Below the pieces are notes generated by a model. That model did no database searches, was not told the DNA's origin, and saw only the letters and a program-made list of their open reading frames with translations. Below are positions 25,457 through 34,924 of a DNA stretch of 64,000 nucleotides, piece after piece. Origin of the DNA: Orenia marismortui DSM 5156 (GTDB lineage: Bacteria > Bacillota > Halanaerobiia > Halobacteroidales > Halobacteroidaceae). Made by a program: the position numbers and the translations under genes. How positions within the stretch are numbered: the first letter of the stretch is position 1; each line of letters starts with the position of its first letter. The DNA lies in contig NZ_KB900617.1 in assembly GCF_000379025.1 (NCBI RefSeq), forward strand, positions 431,547 to 495,546, in the 5' to 3' direction.

Positions 25457-27250
25457 CTACTGTACAACTGTAATTCTTCCTTCAACCTTTGCGATATCTG
25501 CTGTTACTGTGTGGTTTTCTAAACTTTGAATATAATGCTTTAATACTTGATCTAATCCATCATATTCTCCTACAACACTATCGTCAGCAAACATTTTATA
25601 ATCATCTCCGCCAGCTGCCATAAAATCATTAGTTGCTACCTGATAAGTTTTAGTTTCATCAAGTGTTCTTCCATTTATAGTAACCTCAACAACTCTATCC
25701 CCAGCTTTCTGGCTTGGGTTAAATTTAACCTTCATCCCGGCAATGTGAGGAAAAGCACCTAATGTATCTGGATAAGATGAAAGCCCATGCTCAAGTGCTG
25801 CTTTTATATCTGCACCTGACAATTCTTTTACTACTACATAATTACCAAAAGGCAATACTGTGATAACCTCACCTAATGTAATCTTACCTGTATCTATTGA
25901 ATCTCTGATTCCCCCACCATTTGTTATAGCTATATCGGCACCTGTTTCCTTTAACATTGCATCGGTAATTAAGTTTCCAAGATTAGTCTCACTTGTTCTT
26001 ACATGATCTCTTGCTCCTTCTAATACAACTTCTGTACTTCCTACTATTTCTGATAATATTTCATCATTTTCAGCATTAATTTGATCAATTATATCTAAGA
26101 TGGTTGTATCACCTTCTAAATTAGCAGCATCTTCTTTAGTGAATAAGCTCGCTCTAATATCTAATTTCCCATCTTGATCTATTCTAATATCAACTATCCC
26201 AAGATTCTTATCATACTCTTTAGCTTGAACTATCAAAGTTTCATTTACTAATTTACCTTCTGTTAATTCTGTATGACTATGACCATCAACAATTAAATCT
26301 ATACCTTGAGTTTGCTCTGCTACCATTTCACTAGTATATTCACTAGACTCATCTACTCCTAAGTGAGTTAATGCTATAATAATACTACATCCGTCAGTCT
26401 GTAATTGATTTACCATTATCTTTGCTTCTTCTATAGGATTTCTAAACTCTAATCCCTTTACATTATCAGGATGAGTTTTATAAGTTGTTTCTGGAGTTGA
26501 AAGGCCAAAAATACCTACCTTATTTCCAGCTACCTCTTTAATTCTATATGCTTTTAATAACCTTTCTTCATTATCTTTGTAGATATTTGCTGCTAAGATT
26601 GGAAAGTCTGCTAACTCATCTAATTCAAGTAATCTCTCTTGTCCATAGTTAAAATCATGATTTCCAGCTGCCATAGCTTGATATCCCATAGCATTCATAA
26701 TCTCAATCATACTCTCTCCTTCTGATAATTGAACTATAGTCTGTCCATGAATAGTATCACCGGCATCCAATACTAAAACTTCTCTTTCTTCTTTTAACTG
26801 ATCAATTTTAGTCTTAAGCTTTGCTAACCCCATTCCAGCATAACTACCTTCTTCTACCCTACCATGAATATCATTTGTATGGGTTAAATAAAATTCACCT
26901 TCTTTTCTTTGTACTTCTCTAGTCGCCATAAAATTAATTCCATTACCTTGACCAGCTTTTATTGCATGGCTTTCTGGATCAAAGGAATATCCCTCTTTAA
27001 CTGGAATTACTACATCGCCTTCTTCCAAACCTCCTTTACTCCAATTTCCATCTTTATCTGTTATAGCAGTACCATCTCCATTATCAAAAGTTAATGTTAC
27101 ACCTTCAATACCTACTCCATTAAAATCTACAATCTTACCTGAAAGATTAGTTCCATTACCACTGTCATCACTACATCCTAGCAATACAAATAATCCTAGA
27201 GTTACAATAGACAAAATCAATAACTTATTCGCTTTTCTTCTTATTAACAT
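25457..27250 (-). CDS. 5'-nucleotidase / 2',3'-cyclic phosphodiesterase lipoprotein (UshA-like)
   Basis: 597 residues. Lipobox VLLGC (about 22-26), a regulatory-like domain (30-110) similar to those of the nuclease and the left-edge phosphoesterase, then a metallophosphatase domain with THTNDIHGR, VLDAGDTIHG, AGNHDFNYG, ALTHLGVDE and VDGHSHTEL, and a 5'-nucleotidase C-terminal domain with TNLGNLITDAML, ITNGGGIRDSID and PFGNYVVV, plus MAAGGDDY. It should dephosphorylate nucleotides at the cell surface to nucleosides plus phosphate. Start has GGAGG seven bases upstream. No clear gene lies in 27251-27516. Confidence 0.94.
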   Translation of the reverse strand: MLIRRKANKLLILSIVTLGLFVLLGCSDDSGNGTNLSGKIVDFNGVGIEGVTLTFDNGDGTAITDKDGNWSKGGLEEGDVVIPVKEGYSFDPESHAIKAGQGNGINFMATREVQRKEGEFYLTHTNDIHGRVEEGSYAGMGLAKLKTKIDQLKEEREVLVLDAGDTIHGQTIVQLSEGESMIEIMNAMGYQAMAAGNHDFNYGQERLLELDELADFPILAANIYKDNEERLLKAYRIKEVAGNKVGIFGLSTPETTYKTHPDNVKGLEFRNPIEEAKIMVNQLQTDGCSIIIALTHLGVDESSEYTSEMVAEQTQGIDLIVDGHSHTELTEGKLVNETLIVQAKEYDKNLGIVDIRIDQDGKLDIRASLFTKEDAANLEGDTTILDIIDQINAENDEILSEIVGSTEVVLEGARDHVRTSETNLGNLITDAMLKETGADIAITNGGGIRDSIDTGKITLGEVITVLPFGNYVVVKELSGADIKAALEHGLSSYPDTLGAFPHIAGMKVKFNPSQKAGDRVVEVTINGRTLDETKTYQVATNDFMAAGGDDYKMFADDSVVGEYDGLDQVLKHYIQSLENHTVTADIAKVEGRITVVQ

Positions 27251-27554
27251 GATTTCACCTCCATTACTTTTTAAAACTCAAATAATAGTCCAAGCTTGCT
27301 AGTAAATAAATTTTAGTAAGTTAATAATTCAAACTACTACTTTCTAGTTAAATATATATTTTAACTTAATAGAATAAATTATTAACTTTATACTTTCCAC
27401 CATTAATTATATTAGAATAATATTACAAATGATTTAAATTTATATTAACTTTTGTTAATAAGCCCATTATTAACCATTAAATAGTCTTGATTGATATAAA
27501 ACATTAAAGAATTATAATAAAGTAGGACCAGCCTCACGGCTGGGACCCCTTGTC

Positions 27555-27588
27555 AAACTGTACGTACGGTTTTCCCGTATACAGCTTT
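27555..27588 (-). other. Group II intron domain V
   Basis: A 34-nt hairpin, the standard length: AGC catalytic triad near the 5' side, GAAA tetraloop and a two-base CG bulge on the 3' side. All catalytic hallmarks are intact, so the ribozyme may still be active. Confidence 0.9.
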
Positions 27589-27661
27589 CGGTTATTGGTG
27601 CTCCTTATCAGAGAGTAAGTCTTCGACTCTATGTTACCATAGATGTATATTTTACCCTTAA

Positions 27662-28825
27662 TTAGAGCACATCAGTAAGTAATGATTGAAGTCCTTTATC
27701 TCTTAGATAACTATTTGAAAAGCGATAATTTTGATACATTATCGCCTTTTTCTTTTCGATAAACGAACGCATTCTCATTCTAATCCATTTATCCAACCTC
27801 GTAAACAAAGTCTTCACATTTCCTATCTTGAAATAGTTACCCCAACCTCTCAAAACTGGATTTAATTTTGCAATTATTACTTCTACAGGAAAAGGTCTAG
27901 TTCTTCTAGTAATCTTTCTTACTTTGTTTTTGAATTTTGTTATTGCTTTATCTTTAGGTCTCTTGTATTCAGAATGGTGAAATTTGAATCCTAGAAATTC
28001 AAATCCATCATAAAAGTTAGTTACTACCGTCTTACGAGGATGAAGTTTCAACTTCAATTCATCCTCTATAATTTTACGGGTAACTTTTAACGCTCTCTTT
28101 GCTTTGCGCTTATTTTTAGTTAAGATTACAAAGTCGTCAGCAAAGCGGACTATTTTGTAACCTCGACGAGTCATTTTCTTATCAAAGTAATGTAAATAGA
28201 TATTAGCTAATAGAGGAGAGATGACACCTCCTTGAGGTGTCCCTTCTCTAGTTTCTTCTCTACCTTCTTCAGTCATAACTCCAATTGTCAGCCATGACCT
28301 GATAATATCTAATACCCAACCATCACTTATATATTCCGCTATAAAATCCATTAATAACTCATGGTCTATAGTATCAAAATAAGATTTAATGTCTGCGTCT
28401 ACCACCCAGTAGTAACCTTGTTCTTTATATTTCTCTATCTTTTCTATCGCATCGTGAGCAGACCTATTAGGTCTGAAACCAAAGGAACATTCACAAAATT
28501 CTCGCTCAAAGTATATTTCTAGTACTTGCCTCACTGCTTGTTGAGCAATTCTATCTTTGATTACTGGAATACCTAGTGGTCTCTTTTCTCCATTTCCTTT
28601 GGAAATGTACGTCCGTAACACTGGTAATGGCTCGTAAGTATTCTCTATCAGCTGTCTATGAAGTTCTCGCATATTCATCTTGTAATTATTTTTAAACTCT
28701 TCTATGCTTACATTATCAACTCCACCACAGCCACCATTATCCAGTACTTTTTGTCCTGCAATATATAAGTGAAATTTCTTTGTGATTTTATCCTTCAAAC
28801 TATATAGAGTTCGAAATTTTAACAC
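27662..28825 (-). CDS. ltrA: Group II intron reverse transcriptase/maturase
   Basis: 387 residues. Reverse transcriptase blocks are complete: GIPVIKDRIAQQAV, SFGFRPNRSAHDAI, WVVDADIKSYFDTIDH (first catalytic Asp), TPQGGVISPLLANIYL, IVRFADDFVIL (F-A-D-D in place of YADD) and FLGFKF. A group II maturase (X/thumb) domain follows with LNPVLRGWGNYFKIG. There is no HNH endonuclease, typical of lineages that prime from nicked or single-stranded DNA. It binds and splices its own intron and copies it during retrohoming. Confidence 0.95.
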   Translation of the reverse strand: MLKFRTLYSLKDKITKKFHLYIAGQKVLDNGGCGGVDNVSIEEFKNNYKMNMRELHRQLIENTYEPLPVLRTYISKGNGEKRPLGIPVIKDRIAQQAVRQVLEIYFEREFCECSFGFRPNRSAHDAIEKIEKYKEQGYYWVVDADIKSYFDTIDHELLMDFIAEYISDGWVLDIIRSWLTIGVMTEEGREETREGTPQGGVISPLLANIYLHYFDKKMTRRGYKIVRFADDFVILTKNKRKAKRALKVTRKIIEDELKLKLHPRKTVVTNFYDGFEFLGFKFHHSEYKRPKDKAITKFKNKVRKITRRTRPFPVEVIIAKLNPVLRGWGNYFKIGNVKTLFTRLDKWIRMRMRSFIEKKKAIMYQNYRFSNSYLRDKGLQSLLTDVL

Positions 28826-29586
28826 CTATCCTAACTTCACTACTTACTAGTTCTTCCTGTCTCACCTTAATATCTTAATCCCTATATTCATAGCACTCCT
28901 GAGCACGTCTCTAAGCTCTCACCAATCGCACCTCTCAGTTTACCATTACTTAGGTTATGGTGTTCTCTAGGTTATCCATACTTTACAGTTATGATTTCCT
29001 GTTTGTAATTCTACTAGAACCCACTATAGTACTAGTGTTTAAACCACTCAAAATTAAGATATCATTAGTAATCAAATCTTAAACTTCAATAACCTAGATA
29101 TCCTTCGCTATAATCAACTTTCGTTGATTTTTTTTCTCACTACTATGATATCTTCTGAACTCTAATATATCATCACTCTGGCTTTCCTGTTGGAGTTATA
29201 CCATCACTTATCTCTATAGATTTCTATAAAGAATTATATTAGAGATTCCCTCGGTCAATTACGTAAACCCTACAATCATTCCGACCCTAATCACACCTAG
29301 TTTTCTAACATGGGCACTTCCAGTTACACGTATTTACCAGCGCTACCTGTCTCTCCTTTGTACAGAGCCCCAAGCTAACATTGGACTTCCCCGTTTTTAT
29401 GGCGGGTCGCCAAAGCTAAATGCCACCTCTGGTTCACATATTGTTCCGGACTGATTGCTCATCTCAAACTCTTCAGATTCTACCTCACGGTAGACACCCT
29501 ACTACTGTTGATTTCACACACCGTACTGGCGAAAACAGCATGGATAGGATTTTCACCTACTGTTTACTAAATCTACGAGGCACACA

Positions 29587-29620
29587 TATAAAAAAACACC
29601 TATCCTGTTGGATAAGTGTT
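29587..29620 (-). terminator. Terminator of tRNA-Arg copy 1
   Basis: AACACTTATCC and GGATAGGTGTT pair (29595-29620) followed on the minus strand by a T-run, immediately before the intron's first base. A related terminator follows tRNA copy 2. Confidence 0.88.
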
Positions 29621-29672
29621 AATAATATCTATGTATTTATTGCTTTATCTATTATCCATACTCTGAATTTAA

Positions 29673-29750
29673 TGGTGGGACTAGCAGGATTTAGACCTGC
29701 AGCCTACAGATTAGGAGTCTGTCGCTCTATCCGACCTGAGCTATAGCCCC
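29673..29750 (-). tRNA. tRNA-Arg(CCT), copy 1, with altered T-loop (possible pseudogene)
   Basis: Cloverleaf on the minus strand: acceptor GGGGCTA/TAGTCCC, anticodon arm ACAGA-CTCCTAA-TCTGT (anticodon CCT), encoded CCA. The T-loop reads TCTAAAT instead of TTCGAAT, so positions 55, 56 and 57 are changed; bases 55 and 56 normally contact G18 and G19. The T-stem still pairs. D-arm and anticodon arm are identical to copy 2 at 33085-33162. It may be poorly functional. Confidence 0.85.
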
Positions 29751-29872
29751 ATTCAAAAATATTATAAATTATTTTTTAGGATGTTTCAAGTATTGCTTAA
29801 TCTAAAAATTCTAATCAATTTATTATTTTACCTACAATTACCTTATTATTTATTAATTTGAATTTTATATTT

Positions 29873-32278
29873 TTACTTTTGCAATTCAACTACTAATCCC
29901 AAACTATCAGAAAAACTATGTATCTTCTGATACTTACCAAACTCTACAATCTCTTCTCCTTCTAAATTAAGATAACCCTTATTCCCTTTAAAACAAGCAG
30001 TTGCTATCCCTTCTTGAATATCACTGATACAACCATACTTCTTAGTAGTCTTAACTTGGCCATTAATATCGGCAATTCCATAATAATTATCCTTCTTAAA
30101 GATAAAATGACCATCTACAATTGGAAAGTATACTTGGGAAAAATTATTATCCTTCACATAAACCTCTCCTAATCTATCCACTAGATATGAATTATCCTTT
30201 TCAAAAACTATTCCATACTTAGATCCAAAATCTGTCAATCTCCCTTTGACAGAGAAGATAATTTTGCCATCTCTAGCGATATAGAAACTTGTATCTTTAT
30301 TTGATCCTAAAAAGATTCCATTACTATAACTATATACATCTCCGTTAAAATCTAAAACTATTTTCTCTCCGGTCACTTTATTGACTATTATCTGCTTCTC
30401 TTCTTCTTTTCCTTGATAACTTACACTTATATATTCTTCTGTACCAGCTATAGCTTGAAGATATATCTTAGAATAAGCAGCGTCTAAGATTAGATTTCCA
30501 TGATTATCTGCTAAACCTCCATAATTACCTTTTCTTAAATTAATGAATCCAAATGATCCGTCCCAAATATAATCATACTCTAAAGGTATCATCAATTCTC
30601 CATTATAATTTAATACACCATATTTTGAATCTTCCTTCTTAGCAACTATATAATTTCTTTCATCTGCAAAAAAGAAATCTAAATAAGTATAACTCGGCTT
30701 TACAAACTTATCAGTTTCTACATTATAAAAACCCTTCTTTCTATCTAATTTAACATAATAAATTCCCTCTTCTTCCTTTCTAATTGAATCATAAATTGGC
30801 TTAAGTATAAGTTCATTATCTTGATCTACCAAACCATAACTTTTATCATAATAACTCTTTTTCTTAATAATTATAGCTGAACCTTGATAAGGATCTTCAG
30901 CTTCTGAATTTAAATTAGCCCTTCTCTCTTCTTCTATCTTTGCTCCTGCCCTATCTATCTTATAATAGCTTTGGCCATCATATACTACTGCTTTCCCCTC
31001 AGCAAAATCAGAAACACGTAGATATTGAATTGAGATTACTAGCTCTCCTTTTTTGTCAATAAACCCATATAAATTATCTTTTTTGACCCTAGCTCTGCCT
31101 TCATGAAAAGGAAATACTTCATCATAATCGTTAAGATTTATTACCTCTTCTCCGCGTTGGTTAACAAATATATAATTATAATTTTTATAAATATCAATAT
31201 TTTCATCTACTCTACTAGATTTCTGAGCTAAGTTTTGCACTTTTAATATATTTTTTTTATCTTCTAGAATAAATCCATCTCCAATCTGATAAGCATCAGA
31301 GACCTTATCTACGAGATGGCCATTCTTATCAACAACTCCTAATCCATCAGAATACTGGAGTGTTATAAAATCATTATCATAATCCCTAGAGTAATAGCCA
31401 GTCAATTGATAGACTGGTTTAAAATCATGATTTAAGAAGACTGTATAGACTCCATCATAAAGAAAAGTAATTCCATCACTAAAATCACCTATACTTTTGA
31501 ATTTTGCTTCAATTACTACCTTTGCTTCTTGATCTATCATCCCAAATAGATTATCTTCTTCAAATACAGCATAGCCTTCAGAAAAATCATCTATACTATC
31601 ATAATTTGCCTCTATCTTAATCTGACCCTCTTTATCGATGAATCCATATTTATAATTTTCATTATTCCGATATTTAGCTAATCCATTCTTAAAATCATAA
31701 TAATAGTTTTGATCATCTTTATTAATAGTAATAACTTTTTCCCCTAGCTTATTAATAAAATATTTGCCTTCTTCATCAGAAACATAAGCAAGTCCATCGC
31801 TAAAAGATCTTCCCTGCGTATAAATAAAGGGGACTACTATCTCTCCTTGAGTATTGATATAAGCAACTTTTCTATAAGTACTTACTTTGGCCAATCCTTC
31901 TTGAAACTCCTCGACACTTAGGTTCCCTTCAATCTCCAATTTTTCTTTGATGTCTTCTACACTAAATACAACTTCTCCACTTTTGTTAATATAAAAATAA
32001 CCTTTATCATCTTGAAAGACCTTAGCCACTCCATTTTTAAAATCATTAGCATATTTATATTCTGCTTTAATTACTACCTCTCCATTATAATCTAGATAAC
32101 CATGCTTATTATCCTTTTTAAAACGAATTCTTCCCTCTTGAGCCTTTGTGATGCTAATATTATTTAAATCTTTTTTGATATATTTTAGGTGTTTTTGATT
32201 ATCATTAGCATAACTATTGCTAGCTACTATTAAAATCAAACTCATTATAATAAATATTTTTCCTAATCTTCTTATCAT
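29873..32278 (-). CDS. Secreted WG-repeat protein
   Basis: 801 residues with a signal peptide (about 1-24, ending SYA). The whole mature part is WG repeats of about 45-50 residues, recognisable as variants of YGFIDKEGxI-hydrophobic (for example YGFIDKEGQIKI, YGFIDKKGELVI, FGMIDQEAKVVI, YGVLNYNGELMI). About 14 units are visible. WG-repeat proteins form beta-rich rods and are thought to bind partners or ligands, but specific roles are largely unknown. It lies between the two tRNA-Arg copies, so it may be cargo of a former genomic island (inference). Confidence 0.88.
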   Translation of the reverse strand: MIRRLGKIFIIMSLILIVASNSYANDNQKHLKYIKKDLNNISITKAQEGRIRFKKDNKHGYLDYNGEVVIKAEYKYANDFKNGVAKVFQDDKGYFYINKSGEVVFSVEDIKEKLEIEGNLSVEEFQEGLAKVSTYRKVAYINTQGEIVVPFIYTQGRSFSDGLAYVSDEEGKYFINKLGEKVITINKDDQNYYYDFKNGLAKYRNNENYKYGFIDKEGQIKIEANYDSIDDFSEGYAVFEEDNLFGMIDQEAKVVIEAKFKSIGDFSDGITFLYDGVYTVFLNHDFKPVYQLTGYYSRDYDNDFITLQYSDGLGVVDKNGHLVDKVSDAYQIGDGFILEDKKNILKVQNLAQKSSRVDENIDIYKNYNYIFVNQRGEEVINLNDYDEVFPFHEGRARVKKDNLYGFIDKKGELVISIQYLRVSDFAEGKAVVYDGQSYYKIDRAGAKIEEERRANLNSEAEDPYQGSAIIIKKKSYYDKSYGLVDQDNELILKPIYDSIRKEEEGIYYVKLDRKKGFYNVETDKFVKPSYTYLDFFFADERNYIVAKKEDSKYGVLNYNGELMIPLEYDYIWDGSFGFINLRKGNYGGLADNHGNLILDAAYSKIYLQAIAGTEEYISVSYQGKEEEKQIIVNKVTGEKIVLDFNGDVYSYSNGIFLGSNKDTSFYIARDGKIIFSVKGRLTDFGSKYGIVFEKDNSYLVDRLGEVYVKDNNFSQVYFPIVDGHFIFKKDNYYGIADINGQVKTTKKYGCISDIQEGIATACFKGNKGYLNLEGEEIVEFGKYQKIHSFSDSLGLVVELQK

Positions 32279-32487
32279 CTTATCAACTCCATCAGTTGTC
32301 TTTTTTTATTCTTTTATATTTTACCAAACAAAAACTTATTTTTCCAGTTTTTTATTAATAATTATACAATTGTATCTAAATTAACTTTATACTTATAAAA
32401 TTTTTAATTTTGATATTACTCTAACTAAAATTTTCTTTATAACTTAAAAAGACTGTCCTATAGGCTAGCCTTCTTCCTTAATTAAAT

Positions 32488-32727
32488 TTATTTAGCAAAA
32501 ACATGATTACAGATCTGAACTACAACCTCTCTAGTCTTAAAGCACCATTGATACTTAGCCCTACGATGATTATAAAAATAAATTGCCCCTCGTGTAGGAT
32601 CCTCTCCCCGCAAAGCGCCCCTAGCAACACGATAAACTGATAATATATCAGCTATATTCTTTTGTTCTGGAAGTGGAGGTACAAAAATTTTAATTGGATT
32701 AATAAATTTTTGATTAATTCCAAGCTA
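32488..32727 (-). pseudogene. Remnant of a SleB/CwlJ-type cell wall hydrolase (3' part only)
   Basis: An 80-codon open stretch without a start codon, bounded upstream by TAG at 32725-32727. It encodes VYRVARGALRGEDPTRG then AIYFYN and a C-terminal NHVFAK, the typical C-terminus of Hydrolase_2 (SleB) spore-cortex or wall hydrolases (AL-x-GEDPT-x-GA-x-YFYN). The usual IGxHxF reads ICNHVF. The N-terminal half is gone, so it is not expected to be functional. Confidence 0.75.
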
Positions 32728-32750
32728 TGATGAAGCAGTTATAAGGATTT

Positions 32751-32888
32751 TTATCTCGTCTTGACTTTTTTAGAATACAAAAAATAAAATAGAAATTCTT
32801 GATTAATTTCTTTATTACCTCTTAGAATATTAGCCTACTCCCATAAATGCGATTTCAATCCATCAAATCTTACCTTATTATCTGCCAT
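32751..32888 (-). pseudogene. Remnant of type I restriction-modification methylase (hsdM 5' end)
   Basis: Starts with ATG 32886-32888 behind a GAAGGAG site and encodes MADNKVRFDGLKSHLWE, then TAG (32835-32837), then ANILRGN in the same frame. This is the characteristic HsdM N-terminus (LKSHLWEAANILRG) broken by a stop codon. After about 27 more codons the frame ends and nothing further of hsdM, hsdS or hsdR follows in this window. Confidence 0.75.
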
Positions 32889-33019
32889 AATCAACACTCC
32901 TTCTTCTATATCACTTCTAAGTATATTAATTGAATAAATTTCTTATAAAACCTACATAAAATAAAAAATTAATTTAATACAAAAAACTAGTATCCCCAAG
33001 GAACTGAAAATAATAATCC

Positions 33020-33056
33020 AAAAAATAAAAAAACCTATCCCCAAGGATAAGTATTT
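33020..33056 (-). terminator. Terminator of tRNA-Arg copy 2
   Basis: ACTTATCC pairs with GGATAGGT around a short TTGG loop, then T7 on the minus strand; related to the terminator of copy 1. Apart from this, the gap 32889-33084 holds nothing recognisable. Confidence 0.82.
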
Positions 33057-33084
33057 ATCTATTATCTATTATCTACACTTAAAA

Positions 33085-33162
33085 TGGTGGGACTAGCAGG
33101 ATTCGAACCTGCGGCCTACAGATTAGGAGTCTGTCGCTCTATCCGACCTGAGCTATAGCCCC
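33085..33162 (-). tRNA. tRNA-Arg(CCT), copy 2, intact
   Basis: Full cloverleaf on the minus strand with anticodon CCT (loop CTCCTAA), canonical T-loop TTCGAAT and encoded CCA. It reads AGG codons. Probably the functional copy. Confidence 0.95.
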
Positions 33163-33403
33163 ATAGTTATGATGGATAAGTCTGTGTATAATAATATATA
33201 ATATTTTAACCTAAATTTCAAGTCTAGATTAAGCTTTTTTAATGTAACTTTTAACCATAAGAAGAGTTGAAACCTTAACTTATCCATAATAGATTTTTAT
33301 CAATTAAACTACAAATATTGTATAGCTTAAAGATTAAAACTATACTCTAATCAATTCACACATTCACACAACTTAATTTTATTTATTATAATCTACAATC
33401 AAA

Positions 33404-33432
33404 TAGAAAAAACACCCAGAATTAACTGGGTG
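33404..33432 (-). terminator. Terminator, probably the native one of the ROK gene before IS insertion
   Basis: CACCCAG/CTGGGTG hairpin (33413-33432) with T6 on the minus strand. The only minus-strand gene upstream of it, once the IS is removed, is the ROK kinase (stop at 34993). Confidence 0.78.
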
Positions 33433-33473
33433 CAATAAAAGAATTTTAAATAATAAAATATATTATTTAAATA

Positions 33474-34924
33474 CACTATCGTTGCATTGTTAAAAAATAC
33501 AATTGAAACCTTTACTATATTTTAGTACCTATATTTTTAAATTTAATAATAAGACAAATGTCCTATTGAAATTTTATTAAATAATTTATATATATCATTA
33601 AATATCAAAATATACAATAAATTTCTGTAACAAGTTAAAGTTAACCTGAGTACAAAACAATTATTTTGAAACTAATGTTTATTTAACCAATTAACCCAAT
33701 GGAACGTCTTGTTAATATATCTAAACATAGAGTATTTTATCTTTCTAGTAAGTTCAAGTAAAGTTCCTTTGAACCTAGACTTTTTCTTAATTAACATTAA
33801 AATCAAGAATAGAATTATGGCAGTATAAATTTGGATTAAAACAGCATTTTCATTTTGTCCAAAGAATCGCTTTATTTTTAAGTGTTGTTTAATCCACTTA
33901 AAGAATAACTCTATTTGCCAACGTTCTTTATACAGTTCAGCTATAACAGCGGGTTCTAAATCAAATCTATTTTTTAATATAGAAATTATTTTTTCTTTAT
34001 TATCTCTATCAATTGTCTTAATCTTAACTAATCTCATAGGGTATTTCATTCTAGTTTTTGATGTATGGTCTCCTAGCATAACATTAGCATCCAATAATAT
34101 ATTAGACTCTGTATCTACAGTAGTTAAAGGCATAGTTTGGGTAATCTCGATTTTAGTATTGGATTTTGCCCTTGTTACAAAATAAATATCATCTTTTATA
34201 AATTGATCAAATTTCTCATAATGAATATAGGCTCTATCAAAAAGATAAGTAACACTAGGGTCTAACTTTAATTTATCAAATACTTCCTTATCATGAATAA
34301 TGGCATTAGTAATAAGGACATTTTCAGGAGCTTCATTATTTAAATCATATACAGTATGAAGCTTAATACCACCCTTGTTTTTTCTAAATTCAGCCCAAGG
34401 GAATAAGGATAAGCATAGGCTAACAGTTGAAGAATCTATTATTTTTACTAACCCTATATCTTTTAGGCTTCTTCTAAGACCTTGTTTAGCCTTAAGTTTA
34501 TTAAATAAATGCTGAAAAATTTCAAAAAAGATTAGATTATTTCTACTTTCATTTTTACGAGAAAGTTGAGACTTACTTATTTTAGGTAACGATTTATTTA
34601 ATTGCTCATTATGCTTTAACTCAGAAACAAAATCTTCTAAACTATCTTTTTCTGTAAGATGATAATATAGTAAGTATAATAAGTGAACTTCAGTTGTTAG
34701 TTTTTGTGCCTTATAATCTGAATTATATTTATCGATTAGATTTTTGAAGAAATCTTTGTCGATAAAATCTAGAAATTTATTTAAAAGTATGGTACAATTA
34801 TTCATAAATTGATTCTCCTTTGATTTTATGGATTTTTGTACTGGGCAGTACTTATCCATTTAATCAGAGGAGTTTTCTTTTTACAACAGGTATTTTATTG
34901 AAATATCTAGATGCAACGCTAGTG
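33474..34924 (-). mobile_element. IS4-family insertion sequence, complete (1451 bp)
   Basis: The terminal inverted repeats CACTATCGTTGCAT (left) and CACTAGCGTTGCAT (right, complement) differ at one position. A 9-bp direct repeat ATTTAAATA flanks both ends (33465-33473 and 34925-34933). It contains one transposase gene. The perfect target duplication shows a recent insertion. Confidence 0.93.
33672..34805 (-). CDS. IS4-family transposase
   Basis: 377 residues from ATG 34803-34805, preceded by AAAGGAG at nine bases; a frame extension to 34859 has no ribosome site. DDE residues: first Asp in KIIDSSTVSL, second in YLFDRAYIH, Glu in YKERWQIELFFKWIKQHLK, the Y-(2)R-(3)E-(6)K signature of IS4. The N-terminal half matches the usual helical DNA-binding region of this family. 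Reading frame intact, so probably active. It has terminal repeats and a target duplication. Confidence 0.95.
   Translation of the reverse strand: MNNCTILLNKFLDFIDKDFFKNLIDKYNSDYKAQKLTTEVHLLYLLYYHLTEKDSLEDFVSELKHNEQLNKSLPKISKSQLSRKNESRNNLIFFEIFQHLFNKLKAKQGLRRSLKDIGLVKIIDSSTVSLCLSLFPWAEFRKNKGGIKLHTVYDLNNEAPENVLITNAIIHDKEVFDKLKLDPSVTYLFDRAYIHYEKFDQFIKDDIYFVTRAKSNTKIEITQTMPLTTVDTESNILLDANVMLGDHTSKTRMKYPMRLVKIKTIDRDNKEKIISILKNRFDLEPAVIAELYKERWQIELFFKWIKQHLKIKRFFGQNENAVLIQIYTAIILFLILMLIKKKSRFKGTLLELTRKIKYSMFRYINKTFHWVNWLNKH

Larger units (their letters stand above)
27517..29585 (-). mobile_element. Group II intron with encoded reverse transcriptase
   Basis: The intron RNA reads on the minus strand from GTGTGCC at 29585 (5' consensus GTGYG) to about 27517 (after CCTACTTTAT), near 2.07 kb; the 3' end is approximate. 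Domain V and a domain VI-like stem (CCAGCC GTGA GGCTGG) are recognisable, and the protein gene lies in domain IV. The 5' boundary is two to four bases past the T-run of the terminator that follows tRNA-Arg copy 1, the target style of group IIC introns. Bases 28826-29585 are structured intron RNA (domains I-III) with no other gene. Confidence 0.85.

Noticed and set aside
29420-29746. Plus-strand 108-codon gene
   Set aside because: It overlaps the structured 5' end of the group II intron, its terminator and tRNA-Arg on the other strand; no ribosome site or homology.
29673-33162. Integrative element bordered by att sites
   Set aside because: No integrase or excisionase is present and the repeats are whole tRNA genes with terminators, so a simple duplication followed by decay is equally likely.
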